Source: CADEDH01 sp047974625
Lineage (GTDB): Bacteria > Actinomycetota > Acidimicrobiia > Acidimicrobiales > SZUA-35
Assembly: GCA_047974625.1 (NCBI GenBank)
Contig: JBKECK010000111.1
Coordinates: 45,211 to 109,210 of the forward strand
DNA: 64,000 nt
Reading direction: 5' to 3'
The notes below the pieces were generated by a model. That model saw only the letters and a list, made by a program, of their open reading frames with translations, ran no database searches and was not told where the DNA came from. Of the stretch, positions 1 through 7,888 are shown piece by piece. Position 1 is the first letter of the stretch, and the number at the start of each line of letters is the position of its first letter. Position numbers and translations under genes: made by a program.

Positions 1-530
1 CCCTCGACGGTCACCAGTTCGGCCACCCGGCGCCGGACCGGCATCAGGCCCGCGGCGTCGACCTCGTCGAGCAGCGAGGCGTGCTCGCCGAGGTCCACCG
101 CGCTGACGGTCTCCAGGACCCTGGGCAGCATCCGGGGCATGGCCATGAGCAGATCGATGGCGTCGGCGTGGACCTCGAGGAGCCGGTCACCAACCCGATC
201 GGCCGACCCGGGGGGCGCCTGGGGGGCGCTGGTCACCCGCGTCCCGCTCCCCCGCCGCCGGGCCACCAGCCCCTGTTCGGCCAGTCTCGTGTAGGCCGAG
301 ACGACGGTCCCCCGTGACACGGTCAGGGTCGAGGCCAGGCTCCGTTCCGGGGGCAGGAGGACGCCATGCCGGAGCCGCCCCGTCTCGACCAGGGTGCCGA
401 TGGCGGCCGACAACTGGTGGTAGAGCGGCCCGGGACCGGTGTTCCACAGGCCGAGGAGCGCCGCCAGCTGGTCGACCGATATCCGGCTCGCCAGGCCTTG
501 GTCCAATTTGTGGGCCTTTTCATGGGCCAT
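1..530 (-). CDS. GntR/MocR-family transcriptional regulator (3' end beyond window)
   Basis: This is the N-terminal part of a regulator whose 3' end lies beyond the left edge. The start is the ATG at 528-530. The first ~35 residues lead into a GntR winged helix-turn-helix, visible as GPLYHQLSAAIGTLVE, then LLPPERSLASTLTVSRGTVV and a YTRLAEQGLVARRRGSGT wing. After a linker, the visible end (GLMPVRRRVAEL) resembles the start of the aminotransferase-like fold I domain of MocR regulators, which bind PLP. Such proteins act in the cytoplasm and often control neighbouring metabolic genes. It is divergent from a small gene 48 bp away. The family is clear. The MocR assignment rests only on the short visible part of the second domain. 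Confidence 0.8.
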   Translation of the reverse strand, partial: MAHEKAHKLDQGLASRISVDQLAALLGLWNTGPGPLYHQLSAAIGTLVETGRLRHGVLLPPERSLASTLTVSRGTVVSAYTRLAEQGLVARRRGSGTRVTSAPQAPPGSADRVGDRLLEVHADAIDLLMAMPRMLPRVLETVSAVDLGEHASLLDEVDAAGLMPVRRRVAELVTVE

Positions 531-577
531 TCCTGAACCATTGGCTCTCGATTTGGACCTATCCATGTGTTGATCAT

Positions 578-925
578 ATGCCTATGCCTGCTGCGTCGGT
601 CGATTCGCCCGCCCCCAACACGGCCCCACCCAACAACACTGGTCGCTCCCAGGCGAAGGCGGTGGAGGGGTCGGCCACGGTGGGCCAACTGGTGGACGCG
701 TTGGCCCACTGGTCACTGGACGATCTCGATCATCACCGGCTCGACCTGGCCGTAGCCATCGCCGAGCTGTCCGGGGCCGCCGGTCGCCGGTGGTCGTGCG
801 GGCCGGACGAACCCACTGTGGCCCTGGTGCGGGCCGCCTCGAAGCTGGCGATCACGGCTCCCGGGGCGACCAGCGCTCAGGCGGCCCGGCTCGTCGGGGT
901 CCTCACCGATCCGCCGGGACGCTGA
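578..925 (+). CDS. Small hypothetical protein, 115 aa
   Basis: I do not recognise this protein. The reading frame starts at ATG 578 (a second in-frame ATG is two codons on) and keeps strong G/C bias at third positions throughout, which argues that it is coding. Residues 1-35 are Pro/Asn-rich and probably disordered. The remainder looks helical, with segments such as VGQLVDALAHWSLDDLDHHR and an Ala-rich C-terminus. There is no signal peptide and no membrane segment. It is transcribed away from the GntR gene and its last 23 bp overlap the 3' end of the convergent sulfatase-like gene. A link with the GntR regulator is only positional. Confidence 0.5.
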   Translation: MPMPAASVDSPAPNTAPPNNTGRSQAKAVEGSATVGQLVDALAHWSLDDLDHHRLDLAVAIAELSGAAGRRWSCGPDEPTVALVRAASKLAITAPGATSAQAARLVGVLTDPPGR

Positions 926-2696
926 ATCCGGGTAGGTCGAAGGCGGCCAGGACGGCCCGGGCCTGTTCCCCGTCGCCCTCGACGACCACGGCGCCGGCGG
1001 CGATGGCCTCGTCGAGGGCGGTCCCGGCCCCGAGCAGGTCGGCCCAGGTCTCGGCGGTGGTGCGAACCGTGACCGCCGCCCCGGTGCCGGTGGTGGGGAC
1101 GGCGACACCGTGACGGACGTGGAGGCCAACGGTGGGATGATCGGGCCCGAAGTCGAAGGCCACGTGCTCATCGACCCCGGCCGCGGCGTGGGGGTCGAGC
1201 AGGACCCGTAACACCCGCACGGACTGGGTCGGGTCAGCCAGGGTGGCGGGCCGGGGGAATCGGTGGGTCCGGAGTCGGGACAGGTCGAGCCGGCCCTCGA
1301 GCTCCAGGGCCCGGGTGAGGGCCCAGTTGCGGACGTTGGCCGACATGGTCCTTTGGGCGATGGTCCGGAGCACGGCGGCCAGGCGCCGACGATCCTCCGG
1401 AGTGCCTCCGTCGGCCCGTCCGTCCCCATCGAGCTCCCGCTGCACCAACCACGAGGCCAGCTCGAGGGCCCACCGGACATCGTCGGCGGCCAGGGCCTCG
1501 TCGGCCTGACGGCGTACCTCGTCGGGTCCGCCGAAACCGTCGATCAGGCGCCGGGCCCGGTCGTCGGGGGCAAGGGAGAACAGCAGATCGTCCCGGTCGT
1601 CGAACCAGCCCTTCAACCCGGTGTGGATCTGGCGCACATGGTGTTCGGCCAGGCCGTAGGTCTGACTGGTCAGTGGGGACTCGTGGTAGATCTCGGGGAG
1701 CTGGACGAAGCGGACGAGCTCGTCGATCGACAGCCCCTTGTTCATGCCCCGCACGGTCTGGTCCCACAGGTACTGGATCGAGTCCCGGTAGCGGATGATC
1801 CCGTCGCGGATGTGGTCGGCTCCGTCCAGGGGCGGACCGTGGGCGCCGATGAGATGATCGGCCCCGAGTCCGGCCAGGTGGTCGAGGCCGGCCAGGAGGA
1901 TCCGGGGGTCCCGATACTCCTCGCCCCGGATCGGGAACACATTGAACAGGGCCGGCCAGACCAGGTTGTTCACCGCCACCCCGAGATCCGGGAACCAGAT
2001 GGTGGCCGAGTCGTCGGCGTCGGAGGGCGCCGGGGTGAACTCCACCCGCAGGCCGGCCACGGTGGCGGTGGCCGGTTCCGAGAAGGTGTCGGTGGGGGCT
2101 ACGTAGCCGGGCGTGTACGGGGCGTGTTCGGGCATCCGGAACGCCCGCCCGAGGCCCACGTTGACCAGGGCGTCGGGGCCGTCGGCGGGCAGCCTGATGC
2201 CGAACTGGTGGATCAGGCCTCGGCTGCCGAACGGGTTGACCTCTCCCCCGACTCGTCGGCGGTTGGCCCCGATCCGGGCGTGCCCCCACACCGGAACCGG
2301 CCCGCCGGCGTCGTCGAACACGGCCGTTGTGCCGGCCACATAGTGGAAGTGGGTGTAGAGCACCGCCGCGATCGGCGTGTCGGTCACGGTTCGGATCTGG
2401 GCGATGGCAGCCGCCATCTCCTCCACACATTCGCCGGTGTCGATGGCGATCAAACCTTCGGGGCCGCGGACGAAGGTCTGGTTCGACAGCCCGTTGCCCA
2501 CCACGCACCAGGCGTTCGGGCCGACCGACCAGAGTCGGGGTCCGAGCCGCTCGTTGGCTGCCACCAGCTCCCGGTGGGCGAGCTGGCCCCGGGAGTCGGC
2601 GACCACCACCGAGCCGTCGGCGGCGAACGAGGCCGGGATGTCGGCGGCGGACGCACCGCGATGGTCGAGGTCGGCGGCTGAAGCGTCATCTCCCAT
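903..2696 (-). CDS. MBL-fold alkylsulfatase-like protein with altered metal motif
   Basis: The layout matches the SdsA1/BDS1-type alkylsulfatase family, about 600 residues long: an N-terminal metallo-beta-lactamase domain, an alkylsulfatase dimerisation region (around YRDSIQYLWDQTVRGMNKG) and a C-terminal SCP2-like domain. Family members cleave alkyl sulfate esters using two zinc ions. At residues 114-122 the expected HxHxDH metal motif reads YTHFHYVAG, so the Asp and third His are missing. A downstream GAHGPPL His is kept. The real substrate may therefore differ or activity may be reduced. No signal peptide is obvious. The start ATG 2696 lies 6 nt after a CACGAT -10-like box, consistent with a leaderless mRNA. 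Confidence 0.75.
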   Translation of the reverse strand: MGDDASAADLDHRGASAADIPASFAADGSVVVADSRGQLAHRELVAANERLGPRLWSVGPNAWCVVGNGLSNQTFVRGPEGLIAIDTGECVEEMAAAIAQIRTVTDTPIAAVLYTHFHYVAGTTAVFDDAGGPVPVWGHARIGANRRRVGGEVNPFGSRGLIHQFGIRLPADGPDALVNVGLGRAFRMPEHAPYTPGYVAPTDTFSEPATATVAGLRVEFTPAPSDADDSATIWFPDLGVAVNNLVWPALFNVFPIRGEEYRDPRILLAGLDHLAGLGADHLIGAHGPPLDGADHIRDGIIRYRDSIQYLWDQTVRGMNKGLSIDELVRFVQLPEIYHESPLTSQTYGLAEHHVRQIHTGLKGWFDDRDDLLFSLAPDDRARRLIDGFGGPDEVRRQADEALAADDVRWALELASWLVQRELDGDGRADGGTPEDRRRLAAVLRTIAQRTMSANVRNWALTRALELEGRLDLSRLRTHRFPRPATLADPTQSVRVLRVLLDPHAAAGVDEHVAFDFGPDHPTVGLHVRHGVAVPTTGTGAAVTVRTTAETWADLLGAGTALDEAIAAGAVVVEGDGEQARAVLAAFDLPGFSVPADR

Positions 2697-2702
2697 CCCG
2701 AC

Positions 2703-2708
2703 ATCGTG
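2703..2708 (-). promoter_or_regulatory. -10 box (CACGAT) for sulfatase-like gene, leaderless
   Basis: Reading on the minus strand, CACGAT is followed by 6 nt and then the ATG at 2696. This is the same spacing as at many other starts in the window. No clear -35 is seen. Confidence 0.35.
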
Positions 2709-2779
2709 GTCGTCTCGTTCCGCCGGGACAATTCGGACGCCGCCCGCCGGCGCCCGCGCCTCGCGGTGGCCGGCGTCAC

Positions 2780-2785
2780 TAGGAT
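2780..2785 (+). promoter_or_regulatory. -10 box (TAGGAT) for tesB, leaderless
   Basis: TAGGAT is followed by 6 nt and then the GTG start of tesB at 2792, so transcription should begin at or next to the start codon. There is no space for a ribosome binding site. Confidence 0.55.
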
Positions 2786-2791
2786 CGTGCC

Positions 2792-3676
2792 GTGACCGAG
2801 ACGAGACAGATCGATGCGCTCCTGGACCAGTTGGACCTGGAGGAGCTCGACGTCGACCTGTACCGGGGGGACAACCCGGCCGAGCGTCACAACCAGCGGG
2901 TCTTCGGCGGGTTGGTGGCGGCTCAGGCGTTGCGAGCGGCCATCCTCACCGTCGACTCCGACCACCGCCCCCATTCCCTGCACGGCTACTTCCTCCGGGG
3001 CGGCGTGCCGGGCCGCCCCATCGTGTTCCACGTCGACCGGATCCGGAACGGGCGCTCGTTCACCACCCGTCGGGTGGTGGCGCGCCAGTACGGCCAGGCC
3101 ATCTTCAATCTGACCGCCAGCTTCCAGACCCTCGAGGACGACGACACCGACTACCAGGTCGCCCTTTCGCCCGACTCCGGTATCCCCACCGATGCCCCGG
3201 ACCGTCAGCCCCGTGACGAACTCCACGCCCGCTGGATGGCGGATTCGCCGTTCATGGCCAAGGAGCTCGGCCCCACCGAGGCCGACGACCATGGCGTACT
3301 GGCCTCCACCCGGCGGGTCTGGTTCCGGGCCAAGTCACCCATGCCCGACGACCCGTTGCTGCACACCTGCGCCCTGACCTACGCCAGCGACATGGGCGCG
3401 GTCACCGCGGCGCTCGTGCCGGTGGCCGGGGAGCGATGGCCGTTCGCGGCCACCGAGCTGATGACGGCCAGCCTCGACCACGCGGTGTGGTTCCACCGTC
3501 CGGTCCGGGTCGACGGCTGGCTGTACTACGACCTCCACTCGGTCTCCAACCAGAACTCCCGGGGGCTGGTCCGGGGCACCATCCACCGCCAGGACGGGGT
3601 GCTGGTGGCGTCGACCACCCAGGAGGCGTTGATCCGGCGCCTCCGTCCCACGGCGAATGCGGCCGAGCTCGGCTGA
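2792..3676 (+). CDS. tesB: Acyl-CoA thioesterase II (TesB)
   Basis: The 294-aa length matches TesB, a double hot-dog thioesterase that hydrolyses acyl-CoA to free fatty acid and CoA in the cytoplasm. The N-terminal hot-dog contains QRVFGGLVAAQALRAA, the family's central helix signature, followed by HSLHGYFLRGG. The second hot-dog near residues 200-280 contains the SLDHAVWFHRP stretch and the DWLYYDLHS-like strand (here DGWLYYDLHS). The GTG start follows a TAGGAT box by 6 nt. The MFS transporter gene overlaps its 3' end by 20 bp, suggesting co-transcription. Together with the hydratase and thiolase-like genes nearby it fits fatty-acid/CoA metabolism. Confidence 0.93.
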   Translation: MTETRQIDALLDQLDLEELDVDLYRGDNPAERHNQRVFGGLVAAQALRAAILTVDSDHRPHSLHGYFLRGGVPGRPIVFHVDRIRNGRSFTTRRVVARQYGQAIFNLTASFQTLEDDDTDYQVALSPDSGIPTDAPDRQPRDELHARWMADSPFMAKELGPTEADDHGVLASTRRVWFRAKSPMPDDPLLHTCALTYASDMGAVTAALVPVAGERWPFAATELMTASLDHAVWFHRPVRVDGWLYYDLHSVSNQNSRGLVRGTIHRQDGVLVASTTQEALIRRLRPTANAAELG

Positions 3677-4862
3677 CGAACCCGACCAGGCCCCCCGGCC
3701 GCCCGACTCCGGCTGGACCCGGGCCGACCGGCGGGCCCTGACCTCGATCGCGGTCCAGTTCTGGGTCAACGGGGCGGTGGCGTCGTCGTACCTTCCCCGC
3801 CTGCCCGAGATCCGGGACGGCATCGGCGTGACCAACGCCGGGCTCGGTCTGCTGCTCTCGCTCGGGGTGATCGGCGGCCTGGCCGGCAGTGCCGTCTGCG
3901 GCCGGGTCATCGAGCGGGTGGGTACCCGGGCGGCCATGGCCGGAGGCACGGCGGCCGGGGCCCTGCTCCTGCCTCTGCTCGGCGTGGCGCCGTCGTGGCC
4001 CCTGTTCCTGGCCGCTCTGGCGGGGCTGCAGCTGAGTGACGTCGTCGCCGACGTGGCCATGAACCTGGTGGGCTCCCGCCTCAGCGCCCGGCGCCCGGTG
4101 CCGGTCATGAACCGGCTGCACGGCCTGTGGAGCGCCGGGGCCCTGATGGGCGGGACGGTGTCCACCGTCGCCGCCGGCCGGGTGGACCTCCGCGTCCATC
4201 TCACAGTCATGGCCGCCTTCCTGCTGTTGGTGCTGGTCTACGTGTACCGGGGCCTACCGGCCCGTGACACTCCCGCTCCCCCGCCCAGGCGGTCGACCTC
4301 CCGCCTCAACCGGATGGCGGTCCTGTTCATGCTGGTGGGGATGGCGGCCACGATCGTCGAGGATGTGCCCGGTGACTGGGCCGCGATCCACCTCGCCGAC
4401 GATCTCGGCGCCCACCGCTCGGTGGCCGGCACCGGCTTCGTGGCCGTGGCCGCCGGCATGGTGGCCGGCCGCATGGCCGGCGACCACCTCACCCAGTGGC
4501 TCGGGGCCCAGAGGCTGACCCGCCTGGCCTTCCTGGTGGCCGCGGCCGGGGCGATGCTCGGCTCGTTGTCCCCGTCGGTCGGGTTGTCGCTCGGTGGGTT
4601 CGTGATTGCCGGTATCGGCTCGGCCGTGATCCTGCCCCGGCTCTACGACGACGCGGCAACGGCCCCCGGTCGGCCCGGCGGTGTTCTGGGCGGGATGCTG
4701 GCCGGCAGCCGGCTCGGGGTCCTGATCGCCCCGATCACCGTCGGTGCCCTGTCGGCGGCCGAGGCCCTCTCAGTCGGGGAGAGCCTGGCCCTCGTGGTCG
4801 GCCTGGCCACCCTAGGTGGCCTCGCCACCTACACCCGGTTGTGTGCGACAAACCCGCGATGA
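3657..4862 (+). CDS. MFS transporter, about 12 membrane segments
   Basis: A 401-aa integral membrane protein with the spacing of hydrophobic segments expected for a major facilitator transporter. The first segments include GLLLSLGVIGGLAGSAVCGR, with a loop resembling motif A (GRVIERVGTR), and the halves are joined by a Pro/Arg-rich cytoplasmic linker (PAPPPRRSTSRLNR). A second motif-A-like loop (VAGRMAGDHLTQWLG) begins the second half. It resembles the actinobacterial YbjJ/FucP-like group of MFS proteins, but the substrate cannot be read from the sequence. It overlaps tesB by 20 bp. Its stop codon lies inside a 20-nt motif that recurs at 31.3 kb. Confidence 0.85.
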   Translation: MRPSSADEPDQAPRPPDSGWTRADRRALTSIAVQFWVNGAVASSYLPRLPEIRDGIGVTNAGLGLLLSLGVIGGLAGSAVCGRVIERVGTRAAMAGGTAAGALLLPLLGVAPSWPLFLAALAGLQLSDVVADVAMNLVGSRLSARRPVPVMNRLHGLWSAGALMGGTVSTVAAGRVDLRVHLTVMAAFLLLVLVYVYRGLPARDTPAPPPRRSTSRLNRMAVLFMLVGMAATIVEDVPGDWAAIHLADDLGAHRSVAGTGFVAVAAGMVAGRMAGDHLTQWLGAQRLTRLAFLVAAAGAMLGSLSPSVGLSLGGFVIAGIGSAVILPRLYDDAATAPGRPGGVLGGMLAGSRLGVLIAPITVGALSAAEALSVGESLALVVGLATLGGLATYTRLCATNPR

Positions 4863-4877
4863 GGCCTCGGCCGAAGA
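4858..4877 (+). repeat. 20-nt repeated intergenic motif, copy A
   Basis: GATGAGGCCTCGGCCGAAGA covers the stop codon of the MFS gene and runs into the 29-bp gap before the convergent HIT gene. The identical 20-mer is at 31302-31321, and its first 17 nt recur at 31334-31350. All copies lie where two genes converge. The core is rich in overlapping palindromes (AGGCCT, CGGCCG). The role is unknown; a terminator or protein-binding element is possible. Confidence 0.6.
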
Positions 4878-4891
4878 ACCGACGGTCCGGC

Positions 4892-5320
4892 TCAGCCGGC
4901 GGGAACGGCGTCGCCGTGGCCGTCGGCGCGCAACTGGGTCCGGAGCCGGTCAGCGACGGCGTCGAGCCGGGCGGCGTCGGCCCGGGGGTCGGCGTTGCGG
5001 AAGTCGAAGTCGGCCATGGAGTCGGACGGGAACACGTGGATGTGGGTGTGGGGTACCTCGTAGCCGGCCACGATCAGGCCCACCCGGTCACAGGGGAAGG
5101 CCTGGCGTTGGGCCCGGCCGACCGCGGCGGCTACCTGCCACAGGTGGGCGGCCAGGTCGGCGGGGAGGTCGACCCACTGGTCGACCTCCTGCCGGGGGAT
5201 GACGAGGCAGTGCCCGACGTGGAGGGGGCGGATGTCGATCAGGACCACGCACTCGTCGTCGTTCCACACCAGCCGACCGGGGAGGTCACCGGCCATGATT
5301 CGGGAGAAGATTGATGCCAC
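4892..5320 (-). CDS. HIT-family hydrolase
   Basis: A 142-aa protein of the histidine-triad family, nucleotide-binding enzymes that hydrolyse adenosine phosphoramidates or related dinucleotides in the cytoplasm. The N-terminus SIFSRIMAGDLP is typical of the Hint branch, and the catalytic triad EVPHTHIHVFP (H-x-H-x-H) is present near residue 100. The start is taken as GTG 5320 because the conserved N-terminus begins there and a TATCCT box lies 6 nt upstream. A longer reading from 5431 adds only a low-complexity Arg/Pro stretch. It converges with the MFS gene and is divergent from the enoyl-CoA hydratase. Confidence 0.9.
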   Translation of the reverse strand: MASIFSRIMAGDLPGRLVWNDDECVVLIDIRPLHVGHCLVIPRQEVDQWVDLPADLAAHLWQVAAAVGRAQRQAFPCDRVGLIVAGYEVPHTHIHVFPSDSMADFDFRNADPRADAARLDAVADRLRTQLRADGHGDAVPAG

Positions 5321-5326
5321 GGGGCG

Positions 5327-5332
5327 AGGATA
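5327..5332 (-). promoter_or_regulatory. -10 box (TATCCT) for HIT gene, leaderless
   Basis: TATCCT on the minus strand is followed by 6 nt and the GTG at 5320. It decides between this start and a longer in-frame reading. Confidence 0.5.
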
Positions 5333-5390
5333 CGGCCCCGGACCGGCCGACCCCGAGCGGATCCGGCTGGAGCCGTACCGGCGGGTCGGG

Positions 5391-5396
5391 CATGCT
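5391..5396 (+). promoter_or_regulatory. -10 box (CATGCT) for enoyl-CoA hydratase
   Basis: CATGCT is followed by 7 nt and the ATG at 5404. An in-frame ATG lies inside the box itself, so the downstream ATG is the better start. Confidence 0.35.
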
Positions 5397-5403
5397 GGCC
5401 GGC

Positions 5404-6207
5404 ATGACGACCACGGCCGATACCGTCCCATCCGATCCGATCCTGTACGAGGTCGGCAACGGGGTGGCCACCATCACCCTGAACATGCCGGAACGGAAGA
5501 ACTCCCTATCGGATCTGCTGGTCAACACCCTGGCCGACACCCTCGACGTCGCCATCGCTGACGATGCGGTCCGGGTGGTGGTGCTGACCAACACAGGGAA
5601 CACGTTCTGTGCCGGCGCCGACCTCAAGGCGGACACCCCGGGGGTGGCCGCCGGTGAGGCCCGCCGCACCTTCGTCGACGTCTTCAACCAGATCCTCGAC
5701 TCCCCGAAGCCGATCCTGGGCCGGATCGACGGTCACGCCACCGGTGGTGGTGTGGGCCTGGTGGCCGCCTGCGACATCTCGGTGATGCGGGACGACGCCA
5801 AGATCGGCTTCACCGAGGTGCGTATCGGGGTGGCGCCGGCGGTGATCTCGGTGGTCTGCCTGCCCAAGATGCGACGAGCCGACGCCAGCGAGCTGTTCCT
5901 GACCGGGGAGCGGTTCACCCCGGCCCGGGCGGCGGAGGTGGGCCTGATCAACGCGGCCGTGCCCCCCTCGGAGCTCGACGCCGCCCTCGATCACTACCGA
6001 TCGATGGTGGTGCGGGGCGGGCCGGCGGCGCTGGCGGCCTCCAAGGACCTGATCCGGCGGGTCGCCGACCTGGACCGGGACGAGGCGTTCGCCTGGACCG
6101 CGGTGCGGTCTCGGGCGCTGTTCCAATCCGACGAGGCGGCCGAGGGCATCGCCGCGTTCCGGGAACGGCGCGACGCGGCCTGGGTTCCGGCGACCGACGG
6201 GGACTGA
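5404..6207 (+). CDS. Enoyl-CoA hydratase/isomerase (crotonase family)
   Basis: A 267-aa crotonase-fold enzyme. The family hydrates or isomerises enoyl-CoA esters, mostly in beta-oxidation and related CoA pathways. Visible features are VATITLNMPERKNSLS at the N-terminus, FCAGADLKAD as the first oxyanion-hole segment, GHATGGGVGLVAACDISV as the second, and KIGFTEVRIGVAP, where a catalytic Glu is expected. The start ATG 5404 gives a normal N-terminus and follows a CATGCT box. It is divergent from the HIT gene, with a 83-bp gap. The exact substrate cannot be told: the crotonase family is broad and many members are mis-assigned. Confidence 0.88.
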   Translation: MTTTADTVPSDPILYEVGNGVATITLNMPERKNSLSDLLVNTLADTLDVAIADDAVRVVVLTNTGNTFCAGADLKADTPGVAAGEARRTFVDVFNQILDSPKPILGRIDGHATGGGVGLVAACDISVMRDDAKIGFTEVRIGVAPAVISVVCLPKMRRADASELFLTGERFTPARAAEVGLINAAVPPSELDAALDHYRSMVVRGGPAALAASKDLIRRVADLDRDEAFAWTAVRSRALFQSDEAAEGIAAFRERRDAAWVPATDGD

Positions 6208-6242
6208 CGGCGGTAACGGGCCCAGCGGTACCGGTGCCGGGC

Positions 6243-6425
6243 TCAGCCCAGCTCAGGGTAGATCGACGGTGGCGGTCCCGGCCGGCCCGGCCCATCGCAC
6301 ACCCAGCAGGCGGAGTCGGCGGCCCCGGTCCAGGCCACCTCACAGCGCTCACAGCTCATCCGGAGCCCCACCCTGCGGTAGCGGGGGATGACGGGGCCGG
6401 CCTGCCGGTTGATGAAGCTGCTCAC
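6243..6425 (-). CDS. Small zinc-ribbon-like protein, 60 aa
   Basis: A short reading frame with two Cys pairs: CERC and CWVC, 14 residues apart. This is the spacing of a zinc ribbon. It uses a GTG start at 6425; an internal ATG just before the first Cys pair would also work. Third positions are G/C-rich. Small proteins of this kind are common in Acidimicrobiia-like genomes, but their role is unknown. The gene converges with the enoyl-CoA hydratase and lies 61 bp downstream of the methyltransferase gene on the same strand, so it may be its operon partner. Confidence 0.55.
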   Translation of the reverse strand: MSSFINRQAGPVIPRYRRVGLRMSCERCEVAWTGAADSACWVCDGPGRPGPPPSIYPELG

Positions 6426-6486
6426 CTGCTCCTATCGACCCGGCCCGGCCGGAGCTGAGCGGGTGGGCCCGAACCAGCCCGGGGGT

Positions 6487-7278
6487 TCAGGCGGACCGGC
6501 GCCCAAGGTGGGCGACGGTGGTCATCGGTACGGAGATGATCCCCCCGAACTCGTCGACCAGGCGGGCCACGGCCACCATGAGCCGGGTCCGCCGCTCCGG
6601 ATCGAGGGCGAGACACCGGGCCCCGGTGCAGAGCCAGCCGACGAGGCCGGCGGCGTCGAGCTCGCGGCTCCAGGCGTGCTCGACCCGGGTCCAGGTGGGG
6701 AAGGCGGCCCGGGCAGCCGGGATGCGGTCGGGCCGAAACGTCACCGTGGCCGCCCCGGGGAAGACGGCCCCGGCCAGCTCGGGTTCGATCCGCCGGTACA
6801 CCTGGCGAAGCGCCTCGCCGACCAGGCCCTGACCCCGGGCAGGTTGGTGCCAGACCAGGGCGAGACGGCCACCGAGCGCCAGGGCCAGGGCGGCCCGGTC
6901 GTAGGCCACGCCCGGGTCGACCCATTCCCACGACTGGGCGGCCACGACCAGCCGGTAGCCGCCGGCGGTGAGGCCGGCCTGTTCGAAGGTGGTGGGGACC
7001 AGCGTCACCTGGTCGGACGGGCAGTTGAGGGTGAGCGCCCCGGCCATTCGGGCGTCCGGCTCGATGGCGTGGACCGGGTGACCGAGGGCGAGCAGGGCCT
7101 TGGTCGCCTTGCCGGTACCGGCCCCGATCTCCAGGACCGGTCCGGGACCGGCGTCGGCGACCACCGCTTCGACGATGTCGCGGGGGTAGCTCGGCCGGAA
7201 CCGGTCGTAGAGGGCGACGGCGTCACCGAAGCGGAGACCGGCGGAGCGGTCGACGACGGGCGCGGACGTGGTCAGCAC
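6487..7278 (-). CDS. Class I SAM-dependent methyltransferase
   Basis: A 263-aa Rossmann-fold methyltransferase. Motif I reads LEIGAGTGKATKAL, the acidic residue ending strand 2 is in HAIEPDARMA, and motif IV-like AAQSWEWVDP follows. It resembles the small UbiE/Trm9-like group whose members have an FRPSYP sequence before motif I, here DRFRPSYPRDIV. The methyl acceptor cannot be predicted. The start is taken as GTG 7278, which lies 8 nt after a TACGAT box; a reading from 7305 would run through that box. It is downstream of YggT, separated by a hairpin. Confidence 0.85.
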   Translation of the reverse strand: MLTTSAPVVDRSAGLRFGDAVALYDRFRPSYPRDIVEAVVADAGPGPVLEIGAGTGKATKALLALGHPVHAIEPDARMAGALTLNCPSDQVTLVPTTFEQAGLTAGGYRLVVAAQSWEWVDPGVAYDRAALALALGGRLALVWHQPARGQGLVGEALRQVYRRIEPELAGAVFPGAATVTFRPDRIPAARAAFPTWTRVEHAWSRELDAAGLVGWLCTGARCLALDPERRTRLMVAVARLVDEFGGIISVPMTTVAHLGRRSA

Positions 7279-7286
7279 AGTGGGGC

Positions 7287-7292
7287 ATCGTA
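7287..7292 (-). promoter_or_regulatory. -10 box (TACGAT) for methyltransferase
   Basis: TACGAT on the minus strand is followed by 8 nt and GTG 7278. It supports that start and a leaderless or nearly leaderless transcript. Confidence 0.4.
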
Positions 7293-7308
7293 GCCCTCCC
7301 GCCAACCC

Positions 7309-7327
7309 GTCGGGGATGGACCCCGAC
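7309..7327 (-). terminator. Hairpin after yggT-like gene
   Basis: GTCGGGG and CCCCGAC form a 7-bp perfect stem around a 5-nt loop (ATGGA), starting 6 nt past the stop of the YggT gene in its own direction. No U-run follows, as is usual in high-GC actinobacteria. Confidence 0.4.
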
Positions 7328-7333
7328 GCCGGG

Positions 7334-7579
7334 TCAGGGCAGGCTGCGAGCCAGGGGGACCAGGATGACCTGGATGCCTAGGAGCACCAGCATCAGCGAG
7401 ATGTCGATCGGACCGGTGCGGGGCAGGAGCCGCCGGACCGGGCCGACTACCGGCTCGGTGACCTGGTACACCATCTGACCCACGGACGAACGGCCGAGGT
7501 CCGGTATCCAGCTCATCACGGCCCGCGCCACCAGCAGCAGCGAGAAGGCCTGAAGGACGAGGACAAGAATGGAGCCCAT
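7334..7579 (-). CDS. YggT-family membrane protein
   Basis: An 81-aa protein with two hydrophobic segments separated by the loop WIPDLGRSSVGQMVYQVTEPVVGPVRRLLP, the recognisable YggT pattern (W-I-P and E-P-x-x-x-P-x-R). In actinobacteria YggT proteins usually lie near the sepF/divIVA end of the division cluster. Here the neighbours are unrelated, so a division role is only suggested by family. The start is ATG 7579; one further in-frame start codon (TTG) precedes it. A hairpin follows the stop codon. The very short protein upstream (7605-7691) is on the same strand. Confidence 0.88.
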   Translation of the reverse strand: MGSILVLVLQAFSLLLVARAVMSWIPDLGRSSVGQMVYQVTEPVVGPVRRLLPRTGPIDISLMLVLLGIQVILVPLARSLP

Positions 7580-7604
7580 CAATCTATGACGGTACCGGGT
7601 CCGA

Positions 7605-7691
7605 TCATCCGAATGCCGGAGCGACCGCCATAGCGATAAAGCCGATGGTGGTCATCGCGATGGCCGCCGCAAGGCCGATGATCTGCTTCAT
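7605..7691 (-). CDS. 28-aa single-membrane-segment peptide
   Basis: A tiny frame starting at ATG 7691, preceded by a purine-rich GGGAG-type ribosome binding site. After MKQ it is almost wholly hydrophobic (IIGLAAAIAMTTIGFIAMAV) and ends with a short APAFG tail, so it would be one membrane helix. It lies 25 bp upstream of yggT on the same strand. It could equally be the conserved part of a leader region. I do not recognise a family, and codon bias is weak at this size. Confidence 0.4.
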   Translation of the reverse strand: MKQIIGLAAAIAMTTIGFIAMAVAPAFG

Positions 7692-7888
7692 GGTTCCCGT
7701 CTCCCGTCGTCGGTGAACCCGCCTCACCGTCTGCTGACCCCGTCCTCGTTGTATCTCCTCAACCGGTCGGACCGGGATGCAGCAACACCGATCGAAACAC
7801 GACCGAAAAACGCGGATCGTCACCCACTAGTCACTCTACGGACAAGTGCACCCACTGAACGTGAGATCAATGAGATCGAGGTTCGAGT

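Noticed and set aside
1263..2681. 472-aa open frame on the plus strand
   Set aside because: It is the shadow of the sulfatase-like gene. The product is Gly/Val/Asp-rich without any fold, while the minus strand carries recognisable domains.
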